Assembly (NCBI GenBank): GCA_036556425.1
Contig: DATBJJ010000183.1
Span: forward strand, 1 to 64,000
Source of the DNA: DATBJJ01 sp036556425
GTDB taxonomy: Bacteria; Acidobacteriota; Vicinamibacteria; Vicinamibacterales; 2-12-FULL-66-21
Direction of reading: 5' to 3'
DNA length: 64,000 bases
Shown: positions 15,501-24,000 of the stretch, piece after piece
How positions within the stretch are numbered: position 1 is the first letter of the stretch
Layout: each line of letters begins with the position of its first letter
The notes under the pieces: model-generated
Seen by the model: only the letters and a program-made list of their open reading frames with translations
Databases searched by the model: none
What the model was told of the DNA's origin: nothing
Position numbers and translations under genes: made by a program

Positions 15501-18084
15501 GGCTGACCGGCTTGTCGAAGAGGACGCCGACCAGCAAGCCATACGTCGCGGGATCGCGCAGATCGCCGGCCGTCTCGCGATAGGCGGAGACCAATTGCCG
15601 AACGCTCAGAACGGCGGGCGGCTGCTCGACGATCGCGGTCTGCTGTGGAGCGATCGACGCATCGATCGATCCATTGCCGGTTCGATCGACGGCGAGCGAC
15701 GGCGCGCCTTGCGCGGTCAGATCGACGACGACGCGCGCGATGCCGCCGGCGTCGAGCTGAACTCCCGGATAGCGGAGCTGGATCATCTGTCCGTCCGCTG
15801 CACCGGGAATCGCGACGCCGAGATCGTAGCTGCCCGACGCTCGCGCGATCGCCTGCACCGTGTAGCGATCGGGCTCGGAGCGTCCGAGGATCGCGAGCCT
15901 CGCGTCACCCGCGGCACTGACGAGATCGAGGGCCGCGGCCGAGACGAGCGATCGTTCGACGCCTGACGGCGTGCGGCCGACGGCTCCGCCGGACGCGCGC
16001 TCGAGCGTGAGGAACGGTACCGGAGTGCCGGACGTGCTGCCGACGATGGCTGACACATGCGGCGCGCGCGAAACCGTCGTGCGCGCGAAGTCTTCCTGAT
16101 ACGCGAGAACCAGACTGCCGGATGTTTCCTGTTGGACGACCGCGGCGATTTCCGAGAGGAACGCCGCGCCGGCTTCCGTCGTGCGCAGAATCTGATCGAA
16201 GCCCGCGTCGAACGATCGGTTGCCGAGCCAATCGAGGAGCAGATCCTGCACGACGCGTCCGAGCGGCTCGCCGAACTCGATGCGCTCTCCGGCCTGCGCG
16301 AGATCGACGCCGTGATCGATCACGGTCTGACGTCTGACGAACAAGACGCCCGGCGGCAGGGCCTCCGCGGGCGCGGTGGCGATGCTGAACGCTTGACCGA
16401 GGACGCGCTGCGCCGCCGCCAACAGGTTCGACGGCAGCCGGTCCGCGGACTTCGGCAGCACGATCGCGTTCGGCGCGAGCGGCACGCCGCGCTCGTCGAT
16501 TCCGGTCGTGAGCTGAATGCTGCCGCCCGCGCTCGCGCTGCCGGTGAACGAGCTGAACGTCACCTCGCCGGTCTTCTGCGCGATCAGCGAGAACCGCGCG
16601 GTGGCCGATTGGCCCGGCGCGATGGTGTCGAACGCCACGTTTGCGTCCGACACGAGCTGCGCGCCGCTGATCGCGCGCGGCTCGAGGCCGACGGTGACGA
16701 GGTTCGCCGCGCTCTGCGACGTGTTCGTGACCGTCGCGTAGAGGGAGTACGGCTCACCGCTGCGAATCGTGCGCGGATGCGCGAGCGTGACGGAGAACGT
16801 CGGGTTGCGAACGAACACCGCCCCAGCCGCTTGTCCCATCAGAGCGACCGGTCCCGACGGCAGGCCCATCAGCGTGGCGCGAATCTCGAGATCGAAGAGG
16901 TGCGATCCTTCCTTCAACCCCTCGACCAGGAATTCGCCTTCGCCGCTTCGCTGCGGCGGAATGAACAAAATGTCGTCGGCCGTGCCGCGCTGGCCGTCAG
17001 GTCCGAGCTGAATGACGGGGACCGTCGATTGAATGCCGACGCCTTCGACGCGCGCCAGACGGAGCGGATCGTCGCCCGGCGCCGCCGCGGTGCCGCGCAC
17101 GCGATCGAGCCCCGCCGGGAGGACGATCGTCGCGGTCGTATCGCGAAGGACCAGCGGCGTGCCGTCGGGCGCGACGTTGGTGACCATCAGGATCACGGAA
17201 AAGAACTGATTGAGGAACGCGACGTTCCCCGGAATCACGACGAGCCCGGTGATCGGCGGAATGTCGAGATCCGGCACGCCGCCGTCATCTTCCGGAACGG
17301 GGAAGAACGGGAGCGCCGCGATCGAGAAGTTGAGTCCCGGTCGATCGAGCTGCGGCGGGAGGCGCGTTTGCGTTCCGCGCAGCGCCTGGTTGATGGCGGT
17401 GAGCTGCTGGATGACTTGAAGCTGCGTTGGACGCTGGCGCAGGAACTCCGGCGTCGGCAGCGCCGCGGGCACGTCGATCGTGAACGGCGCGCCGTCGATG
17501 TTGAACGCGACCTGGAAGCTGACCGCGCGGAAGTTGGTGTCGTCGATGACGATGCCGCGCCCGCGAATCTCGTCGAGCGAGAGCGGCCGCGTCGTCACGT
17601 TCGTGACGAACACTTCGCTGATCACGCGAATCGGAATCGTCGTCGCCGGCCGGCCGTCCTGCGCCGTCGCGTCGAGGATCGTTTGCCCGTCGCGTACGAG
17701 GCGGATGTTGTCGAGGAAGTAATCGCCGGGGACCGCGAGCGGCGGAATCGGAATGGGCTGTCCGGGCCGCGTCACGATTCGCGTGCGCGGGAGATCCGGT
17801 CCGCGCAGCTCCGCTTCGATCAAGGCGCCTTCGGTCAGCGACGCGAGCGCCTCGCGCGCATCGGTCGAGAGCCCGCCAGGAAGCGTCAGCGACGTGTTGA
17901 TCTGCGTCGCGATGTTCTTCGGGACCGTGAGCACCGGCGGATCGACGACGAGGCGGACGCCGACGATGTCGAACTGCAGCTGCGCGAGCGGCGTCTGCTG
18001 CTGCGCGGACGCCGGCAGCGCCGTGGCGAACGCCGCGATGAGCGCCGCCGCGCACGACGCCGCGCTCGATCGCCTCGGCGTCAT
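6532..18084 (-). CDS. Giant exported multidomain Ig-like protein, 3850 aa
   Basis: The signal peptide ends near residue 28 (ALPASAQQQ). Residues 30-900 hold beta-rich and NEAT/CARDB-like segments, including an Asp-rich GPDGQRGTADD stretch. Residues about 929-2158 are some 13 tandem carboxypeptidase-regulatory-like domains, each with a GxVxGRVLxxDGxTP start and a TDAxGxFxF core. Two or three Big_5/SbsA-type Ig domains follow (from about 2168, PSIAVTFSEPM). Next come about five bacterial Ig domains with VTVEATDAIGV-like cores (about 2460-2970), two more Big_5 domains (about 2978 and 3090), and a C-terminal set of four 109-residue repeats ending in a partial fifth. No catalytic domain is seen. 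The protein is probably a surface or matrix adhesin or scaffold. Its ATG overlaps the stop of the 3925-aa gene (ATGA), so the two giants are translationally coupled. Confidence 0.9.
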   Translation of the reverse strand: MTPRRSSAASCAAALIAAFATALPASAQQQTPLAQLQFDIVGVRLVVDPPVLTVPKNIATQINTSLTLPGGLSTDAREALASLTEGALIEAELRGPDLPRTRIVTRPGQPIPIPPLAVPGDYFLDNIRLVRDGQTILDATAQDGRPATTIPIRVISEVFVTNVTTRPLSLDEIRGRGIVIDDTNFRAVSFQVAFNIDGAPFTIDVPAALPTPEFLRQRPTQLQVIQQLTAINQALRGTQTRLPPQLDRPGLNFSIAALPFFPVPEDDGGVPDLDIPPITGLVVIPGNVAFLNQFFSVILMVTNVAPDGTPLVLRDTTATIVLPAGLDRVRGTAAAPGDDPLRLARVEGVGIQSTVPVIQLGPDGQRGTADDILFIPPQRSGEGEFLVEGLKEGSHLFDLEIRATLMGLPSGPVALMGQAAGAVFVRNPTFSVTLAHPRTIRSGEPYSLYATVTNTSQSAANLVTVGLEPRAISGAQLVSDANVAFDTIAPGQSATARFSLIAQKTGEVTFSSFTGSASAGGSIQLTTGIDERGVPLAPNAIVLPKSADRLPSNLLAAAQRVLGQAFSIATAPAEALPPGVLFVRRQTVIDHGVDLAQAGERIEFGEPLGRVVQDLLLDWLGNRSFDAGFDQILRTTEAGAAFLSEIAAVVQQETSGSLVLAYQEDFARTTVSRAPHVSAIVGSTSGTPVPFLTLERASGGAVGRTPSGVERSLVSAAALDLVSAAGDARLAILGRSEPDRYTVQAIARASGSYDLGVAIPGAADGQMIQLRYPGVQLDAGGIARVVVDLTAQGAPSLAVDRTGNGSIDASIAPQQTAIVEQPPAVLSVRQLVSAYRETAGDLRDPATYGLLVGVLFDKPVSPASAELTSNYAIETNSVIGARLQPSGRVAYLYLERPIGALVPRSLTVSNVADGRGHTSGLSTRSIVMALSDGARVFGQVRTADGRGVPSSVLKLTVELSPFSFDVSTIRTDANGSYDFDFVPRLGNVILRAQHPTTQEIAALTARIRGQGEQLLLNPTFIGRGLVRGRVLGPDGRTPIANADVALLPGSVLSNRGFSTRSNALGEFTFADTPVGVFTLSAADGSGGFGQTTGVLAGGGQSVVVDVVLTGRIDDGGHVVGRVFLSDGATPGAGFAVYIGQYNRDDGTISAVDRTMSDATGSFAFTRALPQGSYDVVAVDAGSQQLGVARAGVLARQTTSVSIVLEASGAVEGVVFNARGEPLAGALVAGGIALVETNANGFFRLEGVPAGHRTIEAGDPVTRRRGSANVVVLAGQTVTAAITLEARATITGRVLDANGAPVPRATVRLPVVGGYTFVFANDSGVFRFPDLPLGEHLIQAPGPPRELLIDFMESNGYDPRSAFTAGDIPPDLGGDPAPSFGDRNAVLAAYQDALRTFLNVDESILTGLPMANLGGFGWNKVQLFQDSTTAVADVRFLPQGTVSGRTVDSESRSIGALTRITGLAVSKSGFPTVAELGRMTTDAATGAFSFGGIARFDLATFQTAGVRGGDFTLEAVTPFSPIVARVRGQLTPTTPNVSNVLLQFPAATETNGTMRGRVLAPGGGPAPANTQVQISFGDLTVLTDADGRFESLLPIPTGNYVVTAIAPTGLRGQARAFVPAGGSVEVDVQLLGLGSTTITVRRPTGQPVVGAAVSLERGSFPNDRLNGTTDANGRLRLVNVSEGAFSVRAEEPGTGLSGLASGTIVRDADVPAAIVITASGRVTGRFLSADGATPIPFSQVVLATGGVRAFTTTDALGRFELLAIPVGRFGIEASDPLSGRVGRASDELFFEGQSVDVTVLQVSRGVVTGIVLQSDGTTIVPGANVRLRSGSFVQTDLQATARPDGSFRFEGIPAGDFTLTARDPLAGFEGTATGRVTFENETVDRNVTLAPYGSIRVTVADVTGAIASNANVTISRGQLSRTAAVDLNGRALFEFLSLGEYRIVARSLANSGEGGEASATLATGGETRDVEVRFRGTGAVAVTVVASDGTTPVPSARVTLNASAAALGSSPGALATTLVGFTNGSGVVTFQNVPAGAFFATGESAALGGVSNGIAAVGDTASVTIRLGASGIVAGRVLLPDGITPAAQAIVTLRFTPQSTLQSGVLQITTPLTGTFELTGIPIGAFTISAIEVVTSGVRILAGTLTANGQRLDLGDLILDNTNPRVVSMDPSDRSIGVQLQPSIAVTFSEPMRTSTFSNNVSLMDGATAVPTLSPSFSNGNRTVTIRPAQPLRSNAVHTLTIRGGQDGPRDDGADLPMLDAFVSTFTTADMVAPVIVSVAPASGARQVSPDTTFRVAFSEPVVTASLTIRDNTGALVAGQAALTAGNTAVAFAPLQLLRANTTYTATLSGVADTAGNPLAGGTPSFTFSTIDTIAPTITGVQVVGVLRAGSQVTLTPTVTGTDVQRVEFVIGAAAPQIATAAPFAVTTTLPATPTITVLATAFDDVGNQSSTFTQQLTLQPNQPPVIQLRSVAPIVQVAQGQTVEFEAIATDDDRLSRLALSAVGVASFSDVRIVPAGQSTFTTRFSVQIPQTAPAGGTLVVQAVAIDSAEAQSQPASLTLPVVDGNRPTMSVVAPVNNAQIVVGQPLSVVVDAADDVGVASVTLTCTPAFAGCDTRAVQPAALTTRQTFSVQVPSSATPGSAVTLLVSASDAAGNATQVGRVVLVPDTVAPAITTLETVSGSLRVLAGDTIALRAIVSDNVGVTALAYQTEGGLVASGAAPVTPPVVSGAAILPLTIPATTPNGSTITVRVRARDAANNLSDEASIVLSVGDAAAPVLTILAPAAGSQAAPGQTVTFTVRATDDTAVQRIVFAASGVFTAAETRQITPSTAAAEATFAVTLPATTAAGTLTLSADAFDTAGNSSGALTRSVTITDGIAPVVRIVSPPAGAQIDPRSPLTVTVEATDAIGVSQIAFAASGVASASDARAIAPPAASRTETFTVTFGTPPATGGTLTLNATARDAAGNTGTATAVNVQVLDVVAPTVAAVSPLNNAANVDTSTLVVVTFSEPMNRATVNASAVRLTAGATPIAASFVLASDDRTVTLTPSTPLAINTLHTVTVDATVNDQAGNAMAAAFTSTFRTTSPDTTAPRVESIVPATGAVDVPTTSPISVTFTEAIDPSSITVASFRALVAGTPVTGTFTFLDGNRTVRLAPASPWPFETTVVTELTGAIRDTSGNALVDANGQPIVVPLTFTFLTGNFAITSPAGTTVIERTPITLTAQGGGSLAIASVVFSVNGTALPAITAAPFSMTFNVPARASAASLTIVASARNAANVEIAGAEKIVAVVDGLTATPSLLGMPRGSTRTIRFSIAEASSEDLAIALASADPLVATVAPQLTIPAGQTTAITTITACASCPGDPAASGRAIGNTAIVATSARGTAVTIVSVSDPVPGQQITALAPTTGFGISLPPTAGHVFSSAAQTSTVTVRVVNQPLTGTTPLDVTVTSSNPSVATATATALLPGQQTITLTIDAHANGIAVLTIRVGDEVRSFTVFVGPPPASVTPLVLASPVGVAIPLPPAAGQVLTFAGRVSAVTIQVLSTALTGATPLPVTVTSSNPAIATATASPVQPGSQTTTLTITAIADGFVSLTIRAGTEVRSLGVFVGAPPPGQTPIVFAQPVGVSIASLPFIGAAFAPTGSPVSLGILLFGQPVSTPVPVTITSGNPSVVAITSPTAIVAAGTRMVPVSFTTGVAGTATITLEANGVRREFTVVVGSGPVPGNSPIISAPPVGVSIVPLSGLGRVLVGSGSSVSAALGVQLLNAPRSTATSVTMTSTNPSIAAVGVGTTIAAGSLVAPVNFVTTGTEGAAVIRFEYDGITRDLLIVVGNPPPSQIPAVTAPVIGVRIDQ
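6571..7893 (-). repeat. Four C-terminal 109-residue repeats in the 3850-aa protein
   Basis: Four consecutive units of about 109 codons share the pattern PVGVSI, TVTSSNPSVA and EVRSFTVFVG-PPP. A fifth unit is cut after 12 residues by the stop codon (PVIGVRIDQ). The units are diverged at sequence level, so they are old Ig-like repeats and not a recent tandem duplication. The short tail may provide the closing strand of the last domain. Confidence 0.75.
11611..15300 (-). repeat. About 13 tandem carboxypeptidase-regulatory-like domains
   Basis: Within the 3850-aa protein, about 13 units of 80-110 residues start with a VxGRVLxxDG motif and contain a TDAxGxF strand and a PxGxFTLxA strand. This is the CarboxypepD_reg (transthyretin-like) fold, common in exported Bacteroidota and Acidobacteriota proteins. 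One unit near 13.8-14.1 kb has a longer insertion containing FMESNGYDPRSAF. Confidence 0.7.
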
Positions 18085-21000
18085 TGCCCGAACCTCACGA
18101 GCACAGAGGTCTCCGACAGGATGTCGGCAGTGTTCGAACCCGTGTAGACCGTGACCCAGATGCGGTAGGTCTGCCCGTCAACCGGGTGCGGCGCGGATCC
18201 GGCCGTCACCTCGCTCAACGGGATCGAGAAGCTCTTCGAGGCGAGCGACGCGGCGGGCAGCGCATCGCCTTTCAGCGCGACGGTCGATCCGCTCGTGGTG
18301 TCGACGCGGACTTCGTAGTGCGTGATGCGCGCGTCACGCCACGTGAATTGGATCGCCGTCCCGAGCGTGGCCCTATCGCCGAACCGCGGCGCTTCCATTT
18401 GCACGAACGGCGTGATGGCGATCCCGCGCGGTTGATAGAGCTGCGAACGTCGCCCCGTGGTGTGGTACTGGAACACGTGCGACACCGCATCGCTGCGGAG
18501 TGGCGCCGTCGCGAAGTACGGACGCGGCGTGCCGTAGATCGGGGTGGGCAGCGTCTGCCCAATGTGGGCGGTCAGGTCGGCGCCGACGAGCGCATCGTTG
18601 ATGACGGTAATCGCGCCGCCGCCGCGAATGAACGTGTACGGCGTGCCGACGTGAACAGGAACCCCATCGGGATCCTGGGCGTCGGTGCCGGAGAATCCGG
18701 AGAAGCCGAGTTGTGACAGCGCGCCGACGATCGAGAGGTCCTGCTGCCAGTCGGGCAAGGGCGCCGTGATGGTGTACGGCAGCCGTCCTCCGGCGTGACT
18801 GGCCGCGGCGAACTTGCCGTTTTGCGCGTACTCGGCCTGCCACGTGAAGAGCAGCGCTTCGTCAGGACTCTGAACGGTCTGGCCGTTCGACCTGAACGCG
18901 CCGCGCTTCGGCCAGAGGTGATTGTCGAGCGGCAGCGCACGGGTCACGGCGACCATGCCGTGGAACGACGTCGCGGACTGGCCCGCAAGCGCCGGGTTGC
19001 GAAGGCTGGCTTGATGGTTGATATCGAGGATGCCGAAATTGCCGGTCTGGAAGTACGGCACGATCGCGCGTTGGCCGTTGGGATGCATCGTCATGCCGAA
19101 CGGCCGTTGGGCGAACACGTCCGGTATGCGGAACTGGTTGACGATCAAACCGCCGTTGGCAGGATCCGGGCTCCACCCGAACACGACGTCGCCGGAGAAC
19201 AGCTGCGTTTGCTGGCCGAAGGTGCCGCTCGTCGGCTGGGCATTGAACACGCCGGTCAAGCCCGGGGCGGCGATGAAGGTGACACCGCCGTTTGCGATCT
19301 CCCGCAGATCGCGCCGCATCTCTTCGAAGAGTTGCGGGGAGAGCTCGTTGAAGCTGTCGAGCGACGTCATGACGCCGAGCAGCCCGGATCCGCCGCCGAC
19401 GCCGAGTGACATGATCGGCCCGCCCACGAGCTGATAGAACTTGTTCAGATCCAGGCTTGCAGCGGAGATGGCCGAGAACGACGCCATGCCGCCGTTGACG
19501 AGGTACAGGTGATTCCCATCGGCGCTGACGGCGACGGCCGACGGCTCGTCGCCGAGCGACGTACCGGTGCTGCCGGAGGTGGTTTGCATCGGCATGCTCG
19601 GCGAGAGCACGCTGAGATACGTCGACAAGTCCGTCTGCAGGCCGGGCGCGTTGGCATCGGCATCGTTGAACAGATTGATGTCGATAGCGAGCGCGGCGCC
19701 GGGCTGTTGACCGCCGCCGCCTCCGCTCTGGATCGCCGCGTAGAGCGTGCGTCCGTTCGGCGAGATCGTGAGCGCGGTAATCGTCCTCCCGACGTCGGTC
19801 GGCGGCGCGAGAAGGACGGACGAATCGATTCCACTGATGCGCGCGGAGAAGGCATTGGCGGGGCGGCTCGCGGCGAGTGTGTTGTACGGCGCAGGTAGAT
19901 CAGCGAACGATTGGACGACCTGTTCCGACACCGTGTTGATCACGATCAGCCGCCGGCCGGCGCCTACGTAGAGCAATTTGCCGTCCGGAGAGATCGCGAG
20001 TCCGGGACGCTGCGTCGGCAGCGTGACCGGTGAGAACCCTGATGCGCCCGGCACTGGCGGAAATGGCTCGCCGGAGAGCGGAATGAAATTCTCCGCACGA
20101 TTCGAGAGCGTGTTGACGACGAGCACGCCGTCGCCCATCCCCACCGGCACGGTGCTCGTGACGATCGCGTACAGACGTGGCGCGGTGGGCGAGGCGATCA
20201 AGGCCGTCGGGTTCGTGCCGAGGAACACCGCGCTCGGCAATCCGAAGCCGAGCTCGATTTCCTTGTCGAATGGCCCGTCGCGCCGGAGGCCGGTATTCGG
20301 ATCGATGTTGATGCCGATGATGCGTCCCTTGCGATCGTTGCCGAGAGGCGCGTCGTTGTCGGCGACGTAGATGTGTTGGTTGTCGGGGTCGATGCGCAGC
20401 ACCGCGCGGACCGCGGCGAGCACGTTCAGCCGCCGCATCGTGAACGGCGTCCACGTTCGGCTGATGTCATCTGCCGTATCGAGAAAGAGCTGACGGAGTC
20501 GATCGGGGGCGAATGGGGTCGTGCCGTCGCGAATCGCCTGAATGAGCGCCGCGGCGCCGGCAACCATCGGCGCGGCGAACGACGTGCCGATCGAATCGCC
20601 GGCCCTCAAATAGTTGCCAGGCGGAAGATATCCATTGCTCGCGGACATCATCACGTCTTCAGCGGGCGCGGCGATGGTGATCGACGGACCGCACGCGGAG
20701 CCGCGGACGTACGGCGTCGAACAGGCGATGCCGGGGGCGACGCCGCCCGGCGTGCCGAATATCGCGCGCTCGTCCGGTCCCTCACCCGTGTTGTCCTGAT
20801 TCCCAGCAGCGGTGCCGCCGATGCTCCAGACGTGCGACATTTCGAGCGAGAGCGCCGACGGTACGTCGAAGCGCGTGTCGACGCCGTCGTTTCCCGACGC
20901 GGGCGTCACCACGGTGCGGCCCGCGAGGAACCCCAGCACTTCGCGGAACGGCTGCTGTGCCGTTCGGTAATCGTCGCTGTCGGATTCGTAGGTGTTTCCG

Positions 21001-24000
21001 ACGCTGATGTTCACCGCGTCGAACTCCACACCGGTGGCATTCAGCCTGACGATGTCGGTGAACGCATTGACCGCGCCGACATCCCAATTCAGCGTCGGCG
21101 GGTCCTGGATCTGATAAACGCGAGTCGCGAAGGGCAGCGGCTCACCCGGTTTCAGGACGCCGTTGAGCACACCGCTCAAGCCCAGCCCCTCGTTGCCGGC
21201 AGAGATCACGCTCGTGACGGCAGTTCCATGTCCCTGGCTGTCGCGATAGGGCGACAGCACGTACGAGCCCGCGCTGTTTCTCGTGAAGAGCAAGACATAC
21301 GGCGGGCTCGTGCTCGTCGTCTGAAAGTCGAAGAGCCCCCGCGGATCGAATCCGGTGTCCAGGACCGCGACTCGCACGCTGTGGAATGGCGCCGGGCTGA
21401 CGTCAAAGGGCGGCGTGCTGCGGATCGCTTCGAATGCATCGAACAGCTTGATCACGTTGTACGCGACGCCGCGCTTTACCGACGACGTGCCCCAATTGCC
21501 CGCCCAATCCCGCGCGTCGATCGGATGCACGCGCGTCTGGAGCGCCGTTTGTCGGGAGACGAAGCGAACCTGCGGGTCGAGGAGCAATTGCCGCCGCCGC
21601 ACTTCGAGCCCGGCGATAGTTTGATTGCCGACGAACTCGAACATGTACGCATTGAGCGTCGGGTTGACGCCGACGACCGTCGCTCCCGCCTGCTGCGCCT
21701 TCGATTCGGCTTGCGCGCGAGTGACGAGCGCATCGAAGAACACGTGTAAGCGCGTGACGTCGAGGATGGTGCGCGTGATTGGATCGCGGCGGGCGTTTTC
21801 CGGATCCGACGGAAGGACGAATACGGGAGCAACGGTCCCGTTGTTGCCCGTCGCGAATCGCGGGCCGCGGAGTCGGCGATCGCCGCTGACGATCTCGATG
21901 TCACCGTCGACGGCGTTCGCTGGCACCTGCACCTGGATGCGCGATCCGGTGGACGAGACAACCTTGCCGGCAATGCCGCCGAACAGCACCTTGGTTCGGG
22001 ATGGATCGGTGCTGAAGCCGGCGCCGTCGATCGTCACGAGCGTAGCGGCTGCGCCGCTCAGCGGCGCGACGCTCGCGACCGCGAGCTCTCGCTGAACGAA
22101 CGCCACCGAGAGGCTGTACGAAACCGCGGCGTTCCCTTCGACGCTGACGAACGTCTGACCATCAGAAGCGGAGACCGAGAACTTGCTCGTGCGGCCGGTG
22201 GGCGTGAAGCGCCCGATCTCCGCTCCGCTCGCATTGCGAACGACGACCGTCAGGCCCGCCGTGGCCGCGCCATCTGGAAGCGTCAGCGTGACCGTTAGCG
22301 TGCCCGCGGCCGACGCGTCGGTCCGGAACGCGTCGCGCAAGTCTGTCGTGCCATCGAGGGTGCCGGTTATCGTGCGACCCGGAACCAGACGAGACGCGGT
22401 CGAATCGCTGGAGTTCGGCTCGTTGTCCGCGCTGCCGGGAAGGATCGCAATCATTTCAGAGTCGGTCAGGGTCTGACCGTTCGCTGGATTGACGATGGAC
22501 GCCGTGACCGTGATCGTCGCGGCCGCGGTGAAGCCGTCTATCAGCGCCAGCGCGACACCTGCATGCGACGTGAGCCCGGTGACAGGCGCAACGCTTGCGC
22601 CCGTGATCGAGAAGATGATGGGCAGCCCTTCGAGCGATCCCGTGCCGGTGATCACCGCGCGGGCTTGCACTTGTCCTTCGTCCGTCGTAACGGTCGATGT
22701 GAACGGCGCGAGATCGATCGCCGCGATCGCCGGCGCGGTTCGCAGTTCGACCGCGCCCTTGATCTGGGCACTGAAAGCGCCGTTCGCAACGGTGATAGGG
22801 GATACGCCGTTGGATACCGCCGCCAGCACGCCAGCCGCATCCACGGAGAGCACGCTCGTATTGCCGCTCGTGAACGACGTGCCTTGCACGCTCGCCGCCG
22901 GCCGCGTCGATCCATCGGAGAAGCGCGCGACGACATCCAGCGTCTGCCGTTCGGCGAGGCTGGTCAGCGTGACGTATGGTGACGAAGCCGTCAGGCCGGT
23001 GAGGACGGCGCCGCGCTCGACGCGCAGCGATCCGTTGCCGACGATGTTTCCATTGCGCGCCTCGACGTCAACAGTTCCGCCCGCGCCAGGAAGCGCGAGC
23101 CCATTTGCGTCGATCGAGGCGACGACCGTGTCCGACACGGTGTAGGCGGTGCCGGTCTCCGCTCGCGTGACGTTGAAGGTGCGTCCATCCGACAGGACGC
23201 CACCGACGCGGAGCTGAAGATTCGCCGCCTGTTGCGCGATTACGGCGGCAAGCGGATCGATTCGCAGCGAGCGCAGCGTGGCGCCGCGGAAATCGGGCGG
23301 CGCGATGTGCACCGCCAGCGTGCCGAGCACGGCGCCGGACGCGGTTTGCGCCGACAACGTGACGTCGCCCGTCGAGGCCATGTTGGCGGCGTCGACTCGC
23401 AGCGACAGCGCGTTGAGACCATCCGTGAGCGGGCGCGCGCTCGAGCCGTCGGCGAACGTGAGTCGCGCGCCCGAGGCCGCGGATCCTTGAATGACGAGAA
23501 CCAAGCCGGATTCCGAGGGGCTCACCGCGTCCACCGTGACCTGAACCGCGTCGTCGGTCGCGAACGCTTCGCGCGATTCGAGGATGGATTCTTCGTCGCC
23601 GGTCGTCGTGGATATCGGATCGCGCAGCAGCGTGGTGAAGCGCGTCCGAGGCGGAATCAGCTGCACGACGGCGGCGCCCGCGGGACCATCGGCGACGAGG
23701 GCAACTCCGCGCGAGCCGTCGACGGCCACGCGCGCCGCGGCGCCCGATGTGGACACCGAGCCGAGAATGCGATCGTCGAGGCCGTTGCGATCGAGATCGA
23801 TCGGCTGAACGCTTGCCGGCCCGTCGAGATCGACGATCGCGAGACCTCGACCCGCAAGCGCGACATAGGCGAGCCGCTCCGTCGCATCGAGCCGCACGGC
23901 GGTCGTCTCGGCGCCGGCAAATCGCACGGCGGAGAGCAGCACCGGATCGCTCGCTTCTGGAACGCGATAGAACTGGAGCGTGCCGTCGAGGCCGTTCGCG